Shown in pieces: positions 1 through 5,954 of a stretch of DNA of 8,457 nt. The notes under the pieces were generated by a model. The model made no database searches, was not told the DNA's origin, and saw only the letters and a list, made by a program, of their open reading frames with translations. This stretch comes from Prevotellaceae bacterium. Its GTDB lineage: Bacteria; Bacteroidota; Bacteroidia; Bacteroidales; Bacteroidaceae. Within the stretch, counting starts at the first letter, position 1. Each line of letters begins with the position of its first letter. Both the position numbers and the translations under genes were made by a program. The stretch spans positions 1 through 8,457 of the forward strand of contig JAJPYW010000067.1 in assembly GCA_021204715.1 (NCBI GenBank), in the 5' to 3' direction.

Positions 1-2
1 GG

Positions 3-1004
3 GACATAGCACGTATCTATGCGGATGTGACCCGTAAGACGAAGGACTTCCTGCTTAGCGACAAGAGCAGGGAGTTCTTCCTTTTTTTATTTTTCTTCCT
101 CGTGGCCGCCGGCTTCTGGCTGCTGCAGACGCTCAACAACGACTATGAGATGGAGTTCGCCATTCCCGTGCGTCTGAAGGGCGTGCCCGACCACATCGTG
201 CTCACATCCGATCCCGTCAACAACCTGCACGTGCGTGTAAGAGACAAAGGCACCGTGTTGATGAACTACGTGCTTGGCAAGCGCTTCTATCCCATCACCC
301 TCGACTTCGCCGACTACGAGAAGACCGACAACCGCGTCTCTGTAGACGCCTCCCAGTTCGAGAAGTTGGTGCGTTCCGAGTTGAAAGCCTCCACACGGCT
401 GCTGTCCATGCAGCCCGACACGTTGGAGTACATCTACGCGTCGGGCGTATCGAAGTTGGTGCCGGTGCGTCTTGCCGGCAGTGTGGACGCGGGCGGGCAG
501 TACTACCTTTCCGACACACTCTTCACCCCCGACTCGGTGCAAGTGTTCGCCCCTGCCTACGTGCTCGACACGGTGCGGGCCGCCTATACCGAGCCCCTCA
601 AGCTCGAAGGCATATCCGACACGCTGCGCCGCGCGGTCGCGTTGGCCCCGTTGCACGGTGTGAAGTTCGTGCCCGCTTCGGTGGAGATGATGCTTCCCGT
701 AGACATCTACACCGAGAAGAGCGTGGAAGTACCCGTGCGGGGCGTGAACTTCCCCGCAGACAAGGTGCTGCGCACATTCCCGTCGAACATCCAAGTCACT
801 TTCCAAGTGGGCATGAGCCGTTTTAGGCAGGTCGGGGCCGAGAACCTGCACATCTACGTCTCCTACGAAGAGCTGCTGCAATCGGGTTCCGACAAGTACA
901 CCGTCCGCTTGAAAAGCATTCCCAAAGGGGTGAGCCGGGTGCGTTACAACCCCGGGCAAGTAGATTTCCTCATAGAACAAGTAAAGCCTTCCAATGACGA
1001 TTAA
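3..1004 (+). CDS. YbbR-like (CdaR-related) membrane-anchored protein, 5' end outside the window
   Basis: The protein has one N-terminal membrane segment (FFLFLFFFLVAAGFWLL, about residues 17-33 counted from the GTG at 27). A long beta-rich extracytoplasmic part follows, with repeated segments beginning VPVRL or VPVRG, as in tandem YbbR domains. In Firmicutes, YbbR/CdaR proteins regulate the diadenylate cyclase CdaA; the role in Bacteroidota is not established, so no symbol is given. The frame is open to the left edge: bases 3-26 read DIARIYAD in frame with no stop. The GTG at 27 is therefore probably internal, and the real start lies upstream. The TAA stop (1002-1004) overlaps the coaE start by 11 bases, which points to one operon and possible translational coupling. 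The family call is good; the exact function is open. Confidence 0.85.
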   Translation, partial: DIARIYADVTRKTKDFLLSDKSREFFLFLFFFLVAAGFWLLQTLNNDYEMEFAIPVRLKGVPDHIVLTSDPVNNLHVRVRDKGTVLMNYVLGKRFYPITLDFADYEKTDNRVSVDASQFEKLVRSELKASTRLLSMQPDTLEYIYASGVSKLVPVRLAGSVDAGGQYYLSDTLFTPDSVQVFAPAYVLDTVRAAYTEPLKLEGISDTLRRAVALAPLHGVKFVPASVEMMLPVDIYTEKSVEVPVRGVNFPADKVLRTFPSNIQVTFQVGMSRFRQVGAENLHIYVSYEELLQSGSDKYTVRLKSIPKGVSRVRYNPGQVDFLIEQVKPSNDD

Positions 1005-1581
1005 AGTGGGAATCACCGGGGGTATAGGCAGCGGCAAGAGCACGGTGTGCCGGCTGTTGGAGTTGCTTGGCATACCCGTTTACACGGCCGACCGGGAGAG
1101 CAAGCGCCTCACCCTTGTTGACGGCGGCATACGGCGCGAACTCGTGTCGTTGCTTGGCCGGAAGGTTTATGAAGGGGGCAAGCTCAACAAGCCGCTGTTG
1201 GCCGCCTACCTTTTCGCAAGCCCCGGGCAAGCCGCCCGGGTGAACGCCATCATCCATCCGCGTGTCAGGCAAGACTTCCGCCGATGGGTGTCGATGCATG
1301 ACGCTTCTCCCATAGTTGCCATGGAGTCGGCCATCTTGATAGAGTCGGGCTTTGCGGGCGAGGTCGATGTCGTTGTCACGGTGTCGGCGCCCCAAGACTT
1401 GCGCGTGCGGCGTGTCGTGCGGCGCGACGCCGCAAGCCCGGCGCAGGTCATGCGGTGCATGGACAGCCAGATGGACGAAAGCGAAAAGACAGGCAGGGCG
1501 CAAACCGTGCTTGTCAACGACGGGTGCCGGGCCTTAATTCCGCAGGTTTTGGCCCTGATTGCTTCACTATCCCAAAAATAA
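994..1581 (+). CDS. coaE: dephospho-CoA kinase
   Basis: This enzyme catalyses the last step of coenzyme A synthesis, ATP-dependent phosphorylation of the 3'-hydroxyl of dephospho-CoA, in the cytoplasm. The 195-residue length is normal for the family. Visible motifs are the P-loop GGIGSGKST (residues 9-17, Lys15), the aspartate of YTAD (Asp33), the NAIIHP motif of the CoA-binding region (84-89), ESAILIESGF (111-120), and the lid and C-terminal region with RRD, Q..ESEK and LVND.G. The ATG at 994 puts the P-loop at its usual place near the N-terminus. The start lies inside the end of the YbbR-like gene, so the two are probably translated from one message. No internal frameshift or missing catalytic residue is seen. 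Confidence 0.96.
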   Translation: MTIKVGITGGIGSGKSTVCRLLELLGIPVYTADRESKRLTLVDGGIRRELVSLLGRKVYEGGKLNKPLLAAYLFASPGQAARVNAIIHPRVRQDFRRWVSMHDASPIVAMESAILIESGFAGEVDVVVTVSAPQDLRVRRVVRRDAASPAQVMRCMDSQMDESEKTGRAQTVLVNDGCRALIPQVLALIASLSQK

Positions 1582-1585
1582 AGGC

Positions 1586-1593
1586 TACCTTTG
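1586..1593 (+). promoter_or_regulatory. Bacteroidota -7 box TACCTTTG ahead of the DUF5606-type gene
   Basis: TACCTTTG matches the Bacteroidota -7 consensus TAnnTTTG exactly and is followed by GCA. It lies 5 bp after the coaE stop and 32 bp before the ATG at 1626, so transcription would start near 1600. No convincing -33 TTTG is present at the usual 19-21 bp; the nearest TTG is at 1559-1561, 24 bp away. The box suggests the downstream gene can be expressed apart from ybbR-coaE. Confidence 0.6.
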
Positions 1594-1625
1594 CAGCACC
1601 GAAATGTAACCAAAACAATAAAGTC

Positions 1626-2075
1626 ATGTTGAAGTCGATTTTGTCTATATCCGGCAAGCCCGGTTTGTATAAGCTCATCTCGCGGGGAAAGAACATGCTC
1701 ATTGTAGAGTCGCTTGTCGACAAGAAGCGTTGCCCCACGTATGGCAACGAGAAGATAATCTCTTTGGGCGACATCGCCATGTACACCGACACCGAAGAGG
1801 TGCCTTTGAAGAACGTGCTTGTGGCCATGCGGGAGCGCGAGAAGGGTGCTGCCGTCAAGATGGATTTGAAGCGGGCCACGCCCGAAGAGTTCCGCGCTTA
1901 CTTGGCCGAAGTGCTGCCTTCCTACGACCGCAACCGTGTGTATGTGTCGGATATCAAGAAGCTCATATCTTGGTACAACCTGCTTGTGGCCAACGGCATG
2001 ACCGACTTCGAGGCCGACGATGAAAAGCCTGCGGCGCCTGCCGCCGAAGGCGACGCGGCCGCACAAGAGGCGTGA
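1626..2075 (+). CDS. DUF5606-type conserved Bacteroidota protein
   Basis: This is a 149-residue soluble protein without signal peptide or membrane segment. It begins MLKSILSISGKPGLYKLISR and contains IISLGDIAMYTDTEEVPL and VSDIKKLISWYNLL, which I recognise from memory as a conserved small Bacteroidota family annotated DUF5606. Its function is unknown. The ATG at 1626 is chosen because the conserved family start is here; the 57 codons open upstream overlap coaE and do not look like a protein. The last 20 or so residues are acidic and Ala-rich (DDEKPAAPAAEGDAAAQEA). The final codons and the TGA stop are built from the first unit of a 22-bp minisatellite (2052-2125). The gene follows coaE by 44 bp and has its own promoter box at 1586. 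Confidence 0.85.
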   Translation: MLKSILSISGKPGLYKLISRGKNMLIVESLVDKKRCPTYGNEKIISLGDIAMYTDTEEVPLKNVLVAMREREKGAAVKMDLKRATPEEFRAYLAEVLPSYDRNRVYVSDIKKLISWYNLLVANGMTDFEADDEKPAAPAAEGDAAAQEA

Positions 2076-2125
2076 CGCGGCTGCACAAGAGGCGTGACGC
2101 GGCCGCACAAGAGGCGCGACGCGGC
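2052..2125 (+). repeat. 22-bp minisatellite spanning the stop codon of the DUF5606-type gene
   Basis: Three units of 22 bp lie head to tail at 2052-2073, 2074-2095 and 2096-2117, then 8 bases of a fourth. Each begins GACGCGGC and contains GCACAAGAGGCG; they differ at one or two bases. The first unit encodes DAAAQEA. The TGA stop (2073-2075) forms exactly at the junction of units 1 and 2, so adding or losing later units leaves the protein unchanged. Confidence 0.9.
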
Positions 2126-2146
2126 TCTCCTTTCTCTCTTTTTTTT
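2103..2146 (+). terminator. possible terminator after the DUF5606-type gene
   Basis: GCCGC in the third minisatellite unit (2103-2107) can pair with GCGGC (2121-2125). A pyrimidine-rich tract ending in eight T (2139-2146) follows. The stem is only 5 bp with a 13-nt loop, so this is a weak call. Confidence 0.35.
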
Positions 2147-2211
2147 ATGGAACAGGTTTTGAGGTTTCACATCCTTTCAGGGTGGGGCCGTCTATATAGT
2201 TAGCTACCAAG

Positions 2212-3276
2212 ATGAAGATAGGTGATAAAGTGCGCTTCCTAAGCGAAGTGGGCGGCGGCATTGTAAAGCGCTTCCAAGGCAAGGACATCGTGCTTGTGGA
2301 GGATGCCGACGGGTTCGACATTCCCATGCCCCTCAAGGAGTGTGTCGTGGTGGAGACCGACGACTATAACATTCCCACGCCGTCCACGCGCAGGCGGCAG
2401 AGGGAAGAAGCGTCCGCGCCGGTGCCCCCGCCTGTGGTGCCGGCACCCCGGCCGCAGCCGGTGGAGCTCAAGGGCGGGGATGTGCTGAATGTGTTCTTGG
2501 CTTTCGTGCCGGTGGATATCAAGGCGGTCACCACCACATCGTTTGAGTCTTATCTTGTGAACGACAGCAATTACGTGCTCTTTTATACGTATCTTTCGGC
2601 CGAGGGGAACGCGTGGCGCGCGCGTTCTTCGGGGCTTTTGGAGCCCAACACGAAATTGCTTCTCGAGGAGTTCGGGCGTGAGGAGCTGAACGCGCTTGAA
2701 AGGGTGGCGGTGCAGCTCCTTGCTTGGAAACAGGAGCGGGCTTTTGCGTTGAAGCGGCCGGCCGGGGTGGAGATTCGTGTGGATACAACGAAGTTTTACA
2801 AGTTGCACACGTTTGGGGATACTGCTTTCTTCGAGACGCCTGCGTTGCTGTATGATATCGTGCGTGACGACCGTCCGGCCAAGCAGGTGTTTGTGTCTGC
2901 CGATGAGTTGCAGCAGGCGCTTGTGTCCAAGCGGGTGGCCGACGAAAAGGGTGTTCCCATGCCCAAGCCGACGCCCAAGCAGGATGCCAAGAATGGTGTC
3001 ATCGAGGTGGATTTGCATATTTCGGCGTTGCTCGACGATACGCGCGGCATGGGCAACGGAGAGATGTTGGAGTACCAGCTTTCCAAGTTCCGCGAGGTTA
3101 TGGACCGCTATTTGCAGCGGCGCGGGCAGCGCATTGTCTTTATCCATGGCAAGGGCGAAGGTGTCTTGCGCAAGGCGATTCTCGACGAGTTGCGCCGCAA
3201 GTATCCGGCTTGCAGGGCGCAGGACGCTTCGTTCCGTGAATACGGGTTTGGGGCGACGATGGTCACTGTCAAGTAG
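2212..3276 (+). CDS. DUF2027 and Smr domain protein
   Basis: This 354-residue cytoplasmic protein has three parts. Residues 1-60 form a small beta domain starting [19 protein letters not shown] Pro-rich linker (about 66-84) leads to a central domain (about 85-240) of the DUF2027 type found in Bacteroidota. The C-terminal Smr domain (about 262-354) shows VDLH (266-269), HGKGEG (312-317) and the final GFGATMVTV. Smr domains, first known from MutS2, nick or bind branched DNA or act on RNA in ribosome rescue; which applies here cannot be read from the sequence. MutS ATPase motifs are absent, so this is not MutS2. The ATG at 2212 starts the conserved family N-terminus. No clear -7 box is seen in the 136 bp upstream. 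The long gene-poor region begins after its stop. Confidence 0.9.
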   Translation: MKIGDKVRFLSEVGGGIVKRFQGKDIVLVEDADGFDIPMPLKECVVVETDDYNIPTPSTRRRQREEASAPVPPPVVPAPRPQPVELKGGDVLNVFLAFVPVDIKAVTTTSFESYLVNDSNYVLFYTYLSAEGNAWRARSSGLLEPNTKLLLEEFGREELNALERVAVQLLAWKQERAFALKRPAGVEIRVDTTKFYKLHTFGDTAFFETPALLYDIVRDDRPAKQVFVSADELQQALVSKRVADEKGVPMPKPTPKQDAKNGVIEVDLHISALLDDTRGMGNGEMLEYQLSKFREVMDRYLQRRGQRIVFIHGKGEGVLRKAILDELRRKYPACRAQDASFREYGFGATMVTVK

Positions 3277-3360
3277 ATTTCTTTTCTTCTTTTTTCGTAC
3301 TTCTGTGGGGCTTGCGTGGGTGTGGGCGCTATGGGTTTTCTTTGTGCCTGCGGATATGCT

Positions 3361-3450
3361 GGTGACAGGGGCTTGGCTTGTTGTTTGACATGGGTTTGCT
3401 TGCAGTTTGACATGGGTTTGCTTGCAGTGTGGCATCGGTTTGGCTTGCGG
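3361..3450 (+). repeat. 22-bp direct repeats downstream of the Smr gene
   Basis: Two identical 22-bp units lie at 3384-3405 and 3406-3427 (each starts TTTGACATGGG and ends GCTTGCAG). They are flanked by a degraded unit on each side (about 3361-3383 and 3428-3450, sharing TGACA.GGG or GGCATCGG and GCTTG). No reading frame or dyad is evident. Confidence 0.8.
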
Positions 3451-3487
3451 TGTATTGGTTAACGAATATGTTTGAGGCAGGGGATTG

Positions 3488-3572
3488 GCCTTTGTGTCAC
3501 ATCTACGCACTACGCCGGATATGGTCGTTCCTCCCGAACCTCCGGCTTCGTGCTTCGATGTGACACAAAGGC
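3488..3572. repeat. palindromic hairpin element, copy 1
   Basis: The outer arms 3488-3503 (GCCTTTGTGTCACATC) and 3557-3572 are perfect 16-bp complements. Inside, CGCAC faces GTGC, and GCCGGA (3514-3519) faces TCCGGC (3541-3546), with a loop of about 21 nt at 3520-3540. It shares core CGCACTnCGC and CTTCGTG and its stem layout with copy 2 at 3649-3719. It may act as a bidirectional terminator or be a REP-like element; the sequence does not decide. Confidence 0.85.
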
Positions 3573-3648
3573 TTTACTCAAAGGGTGCGGATAGGCTTAG
3601 GGTTTTGTCCGGTGGGGGAAGCTGATTGTTATCTGGCTTGGGCTTGGT

Positions 3649-3719
3649 GGCACGACCATAGCGTCAAATCTTCGCACTGCGCTTCGCTTCGTGAGGCGAT
3701 TTGACGCTATGGTCGTGCC
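3649..3719. repeat. palindromic hairpin element, copy 2
   Basis: The arms 3649-3670 (GGCACGACCATAGCGTCAAA plus TC) and 3698-3719 are perfect 22-bp complements around a 27-nt centre that contains CGCACTGCGC and CTTCGTG. Aligned to copy 1 at the inner ends, the arms differ at 5 of 16 positions, and every change is matched on the other arm. The structure is thus conserved although the sequence is not. TTTT follows on the plus strand. Confidence 0.88.
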
Positions 3720-4078
3720 TTTTGAACAATCGGATATGCTGGAGGGCAGGGAGTGGATAAGGTGGGTGGAAGGGCGCTTGGTTATGGTTGTTTTAATGAG
3801 GATACAGTAAGGGGATGAGTATGGGTGAAGATATTTCGTATGAGTGTGCAATGGGAATTCTTGCGGATAGAGGTATATATGGCGTGATTTTGTTCTATAT
3901 TAAGCTGAAATAAGGCGCTCAGAATCGAAAAAATACGGGCGAGGGGACGGTTGGTGGAAAAGAACGGCGTTTTAAGCGGTTAAATTGGTAAATTTGGATG
4001 ACATGAATTGTGGAAATGTGGAATAAAAGGGATGTAAGTTACATGTAATTAAGTTGTTATAGTAGGCGGTGCTTTGGA
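3720..4078. other. stretch without recognisable genes
   Basis: No convincing coding sequence is seen. CGGATATGCTGG at 3731-3742 repeats the same 12 bases at 3351-3362, exactly 380 bp upstream. TTACATGTAA at 4039-4048 is a 10-bp palindrome. TAAATTTG at 3989-3996 matches the Bacteroidota -7 consensus but lacks a -33 partner at normal spacing, so it may be chance in AT-rich DNA. Confidence 0.5.
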
Positions 4079-4083
4079 TATTA

Positions 4084-4098
4084 TGATAATCATTATCA
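4084..4098. promoter_or_regulatory. perfect 7-1-7 Fur-box sequence
   Basis: TGATAATCATTATCA is a perfect inverted repeat of two 7-mers around one base, identical to the classical Fur core TGATAATnATTATCA. Over 19 bp (4079-4097) it matches the enterobacterial Fur-box consensus at 17 positions. TTTG at 4073-4076 and TACTTTAC at 4102-4109 flank it and could be a weak promoter, but their spacing (25 bp) is long. The nearest downstream ORF is a 39-codon frame at 4136. Binding by Fur is inferred from the sequence match only. Confidence 0.6.
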
Positions 4099-4135
4099 CA
4101 GTACTTTACAAATCGCTGTTCGTCCCAAGGCTTGT

Positions 4136-4255
4136 ATGAGAAAAGAGGCGGGATGTCACGGCATGGAATCCATGCTGAAGGGATATGCGACAGGGTTCTC
4201 TGTTCTGCTTCAAAGCTCCCGTGAGGTGGCTATTGGGGTGTATTTGTCAAAATGA
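4136..4255 (+). CDS. possible 39-residue protein downstream of the Fur-box sequence
   Basis: An ATG at 4136, 37 bp after the Fur-box core, opens 39 codons to TGA at 4253-4255. The product begins MRKEAGCHGMESMLKGYATG and ends VAIGVYLSK. It is basic at the N-terminus, has one Cys and one His close together, and a weakly amphipathic middle. I recognise no family. No Shine-Dalgarno sequence is seen, which is not a strong objection in Bacteroidota. Bases 4161-4175 (GCATGGAATCCATGC) form a palindrome with a one-base centre inside the frame, so this transcript could instead be a structured non-coding RNA. The support is position only, and a chance ORF is quite possible. Confidence 0.25.
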   Translation: MRKEAGCHGMESMLKGYATGFSVLLQSSREVAIGVYLSK

Positions 4256-4350
4256 AAGTGTTGTGTTGTGATGAAAAGCAATATGTCAGCAAGGGTTGTC
4301 CATTGGCGTGCATAGTATCAAATCATTGGGATGTGCGAAACAGTCGATAA

Positions 4351-4441
4351 CATTCGATAGGGTGAGTGGAATGTTGTCGATACTGGGAGTCGAATGTTAT
4401 CTGACACTTTGTTCAATACATTCCACTCACCCTGTCGAATG
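4351..4441. repeat. 24-bp inverted repeat at the left end of the array
   Basis: Arms 4351-4374 and 4418-4441 are complementary at 23 of 24 positions, the exception being a possible G-T wobble. Both contain the TTCCACTCACCC block. The 43-nt spacer holds a second complementary segment: GATAACATTCGA (4346-4357) pairs with TCGAATGTTATC (4390-4401). Competing hairpins are therefore possible. Confidence 0.85.
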
Positions 4442-4591
4442 TATTCCACTCATTCTCAAAAATATATTCCACTCGAAATATTGAAAACTGCGGTGCGAAT
4501 TCTTCAAAGTTGTCTACTCGCCCGGTCCAAAATTGTCCATCCGTCTATTCCAATGCTTTCCACTCACCAAGTGAAAAGCTTTTGTTACAAA

Positions 4592-4890
4592 CTCATCATT
4601 CGAGAGATAACACCCTCATCATTCGAGAGATGACACCCTCATCATTCGAGAGATAACACCCTTATCATTCGAGAGATGATACTCTCATCATCACAGAGAT
4701 CACTATCTCATCATCACAGAGATGACCACCTCATCATCGCAGAGATGACACCCTCATCTCTGCAGAGATGACCACCTCATCATCGCAGAGATGACTACCT
4801 CATTTTTGCGGAGATGACAACCTTATTATCGCGGAGATGACTATCTCATTGTTGTAGAGATGATTACCTCATCTCTGTAGAAATGATGAT
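4592..4890. repeat. core of the array: 13 gap-free 23-bp units, most with an internal dyad
   Basis: Units start at 4592 and then every 23 bp to 4868. The pattern is CTCATC, six to eight variable bases, then GAGATGA and a short ACC-like end. TCATC and GATGA form a dyad in most units; in the unit at 4753 it is a perfect 18-bp palindrome, TCATCTCTGCAGAGATGA. Units 1-4 share ATTCGAGAG, units 5-9 share CAGAG, and units 10-13 are more diverged. This gradient suggests stepwise growth. There are no spacers, so it is not a CRISPR array. Confidence 0.93.
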
Positions 4891-5020
4891 CTAACAAATG
4901 CTTTTGTTGCATCCTCATATAAGTTTTTGTAATGACCTATGGAAAGCTTTTCTTGCACTCTAAGGAGACCTTTTGTTGTACCTTCATGAAAGCTTTTGTT
5001 GTGGGGTTATCTTAGTTGAG

Positions 5021-5110
5021 ATGGGGGTGGTATCATTGGGTTCTGCAGTTGTGACGGCTGTTGTGGTATCTATTTATATTACTGTTTCTGTGGTTAAATG
5101 GGTGGCATGA
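5021..5110 (+). CDS. possible 29-residue hydrophobic peptide
   Basis: The frame from ATG 5021 to TGA 5108-5110 begins MGVVSLGSAVVTAVVVSIYI and ends VKWVA. It is one uninterrupted hydrophobic segment with a single Lys near the end, as expected for a small single-pass membrane peptide such as those of type I toxin-antitoxin systems. It starts 5 bp after the last unit of the 23-bp array. Against it: the local strand is rich in G and T, which gives Val, Gly and Trp codons by chance (11 of 29 residues are Val), and no clear ribosome binding site or promoter is seen. I recognise no homologue. Treat it as a candidate only. Confidence 0.22.
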   Translation: MGVVSLGSAVVTAVVVSIYITVSVVKWVA

Positions 5111-5275
5111 AAATACAATAAGGTTAGGGTTGTGGAATATATAATTATAGGAGTGGGGTTATTCATGACTGCCTGAATACCGAGATTCAAGATAGGGTGG
5201 GCAGGCATGGTATGTGGGGGAATGTGGGCATTGCTTGTGGGTTAGACAGGGTGCTTCTAATAGGGTGGGGAGCAT

Positions 5276-5316
5276 ATAAAAAGCGGGGCTGTATCCATGG
5301 GTGGATACGGCCCCGC
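5276..5316 (-). terminator. intrinsic terminator of secreted-protein paralogue 1
   Basis: Arms 5283-5297 and 5302-5316 pair over 15 bp (one G-T) around a 4-nt loop, with a GC-rich base GCGGGGC. On the minus strand the hairpin is followed by TTTTTATAT. It lies 38 bp after the stop of the gene at 5354-5707. Confidence 0.88.
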
Positions 5317-5353
5317 CGGTGAATGGGTTGGGATAAATGGCCGGGTGTGCGGC

Positions 5354-5707
5354 TTATTTAATCTCTATGCCTTTGTTGTTCAGCGTGATGTTCAATACAC
5401 GCGTGTAGTCGGTATATTGCTTGTCGTTGAGCGTCTGTTTCATCAGTTTTAAGTTGCTGTAGACGGCTTTGCGCAGCAATTTTTCTTGGTTTTTCTTCGA
5501 TCTTGCGGCTTGCGACATCTGTTGGCCGAAATAGTCGCAAATGTTTGTCACTTCTTGGTGTTGGTCGGCGGTCAGGTTTAAATACTGGCTCAGCTTGTCA
5601 ACGTTGATGTTGTTGTACCAATTGTCTTCCACCGGTCTGTTCCCGGCTGCGAAAGCGGCCGCGCTAAGGCATAATGCTGCCACTAATGTTAATCCTAAAC
5701 GTTTCAT
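5354..5707 (-). CDS. small secreted protein, paralogue 1 (Spy/CpxP-like motifs)
   Basis: This 117-residue protein has a Sec signal peptide (MKRLGLTLVAALCLSAAAFA, cleavage likely after Ala20) and a mature part of about 97 residues. The mature part is predicted mainly helical and has no lipobox. After a variable stretch (24-28) comes NWYNNINVDKLSQYLNLTADQ. LTADQ (45-49) and LNDKQ (93-97) resemble the paired LTxxQ motifs of Spy/CpxP periplasmic chaperones, but the family link is inference. It is about 67% identical to paralogue 2. It has Cys57, where the others have Ile. AAAGG lies 7 bases ahead of the ATG. The promoter box is at 5811-5818 and the terminator at 5276-5316, so it is a monocistronic unit. 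The function is unknown. Confidence 0.85.
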   Translation of the reverse strand: MKRLGLTLVAALCLSAAAFAAGNRPVEDNWYNNINVDKLSQYLNLTADQHQEVTNICDYFGQQMSQAARSKKNQEKLLRKAVYSNLKLMKQTLNDKQYTDYTRVLNITLNNKGIEIK

Positions 5708-5803
5708 AATTACCTTTCTTTTAATGTTATACCTAAAAACAATCCATAAAAAGAATACCTATTGAAGACCATGCCAAACGTCTGGCTTCTTTATCAATCT
5801 TTT
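5708..5803 (-). promoter_or_regulatory. conserved 5' leader of paralogue 1
   Basis: The leader of about 95 nt from the inferred start near 5803 to the ATG keeps blocks found in the leaders of paralogues 2 and 3. On the minus strand these are GTCTTCAA, then ATTCTTTTTA, then GATTGTTTTTAGG, then AAAGAAAGGTAATT just before the ATG. Conservation between diverged genes suggests a regulatory RNA or protein target beyond the ribosome binding site. Confidence 0.5.
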
Positions 5804-5810
5804 TACGTTG

Positions 5811-5818
5811 CAAAGGTA
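5811..5818 (-). promoter_or_regulatory. -7 box of paralogue 1
   Basis: On the minus strand this reads TACCTTTG, followed by CAACG, and matches TAnnTTTG. A TTTTATG block about 17 bp upstream sits where a -33 element is expected, and the same block occurs at paralogues 2 and 3. Confidence 0.75.
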
Positions 5819-5954
5819 AGAATATGTTTTATAACATAAAAACAAGTGTGTGTAAAACGTGCGGCGAAGTGCTTTTTTCTTGATATAAATCAATTTTTCT
5901 TCCTTTTTATGTTCCCAACCGGCTGTTTTTGTAACAGGTTTGTCATGTCCCGCC

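Larger units (their letters stand above)
4343..5015. repeat. 23-bp phased repeat array (whole tract)
   Basis: Sequence blocks recur every 23 bp over about 670 bp, in three sub-families. First, GTCGATAAC, GTGGAATGT and GTCGAATGT begin at 4343, 4366 and 4389, and TTCCACTC begins at 4421, 4444 and 4467 and again near 4558. Second, the regular core 4592-4890. Third, a CTTTTGTTG-type block at 4901, 4924, 4947, 4970 and 4993. A CTTTTGTTA block at 4579 lies exactly 14 periods before 4901, so the core is embedded in phase within the third type. The first part has drifted by one base in places. The period is not a multiple of three, so it does not encode a repeated protein. Confidence 0.85.

Noticed and set aside
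87..1073. 328-codon minus-strand frame opposite the YbbR-like gene
   Set aside because: It is a His/Val/Gly-rich shadow frame without domains. The plus-strand gene has a recognisable family and operon context.
2147..2203. 18-codon frame ending 8 bases before the Smr-gene ATG (possible leader peptide)
   Set aside because: It begins directly after a T-tract with no ribosome binding site and has no regulatory codon pattern, so chance is the simpler reading.
2239..3510. 423-codon open frame on the minus strand
   Set aside because: It lies antisense to the well-supported Smr-domain gene and runs into the 22-bp repeats. Its composition (His, Arg and Leu runs) is typical of an antisense shadow in GC-rich DNA.
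3488..3572. Invertible promoter flanked by inverted repeats, as known in Bacteroides
   Set aside because: The space between the arms is only 53 bp and contains no TAnnTTTG box, and no recombinase gene is nearby.
3597..3851. 84-codon minus-strand frame
   Set aside because: It runs through the perfect 22-bp hairpin at 3649-3719. The Thr/Ser/Pro-rich product has no recognisable feature.
4296..4484. 62-codon plus-strand frame in the left part of the 23-bp array
   Set aside because: It is read through inverted and tandem repeats whose period is not a multiple of three and shows no protein features.
4592..4890. CRISPR array
   Set aside because: The units are contiguous 23-bp repeats with no spacers between them and no cas genes in the window.
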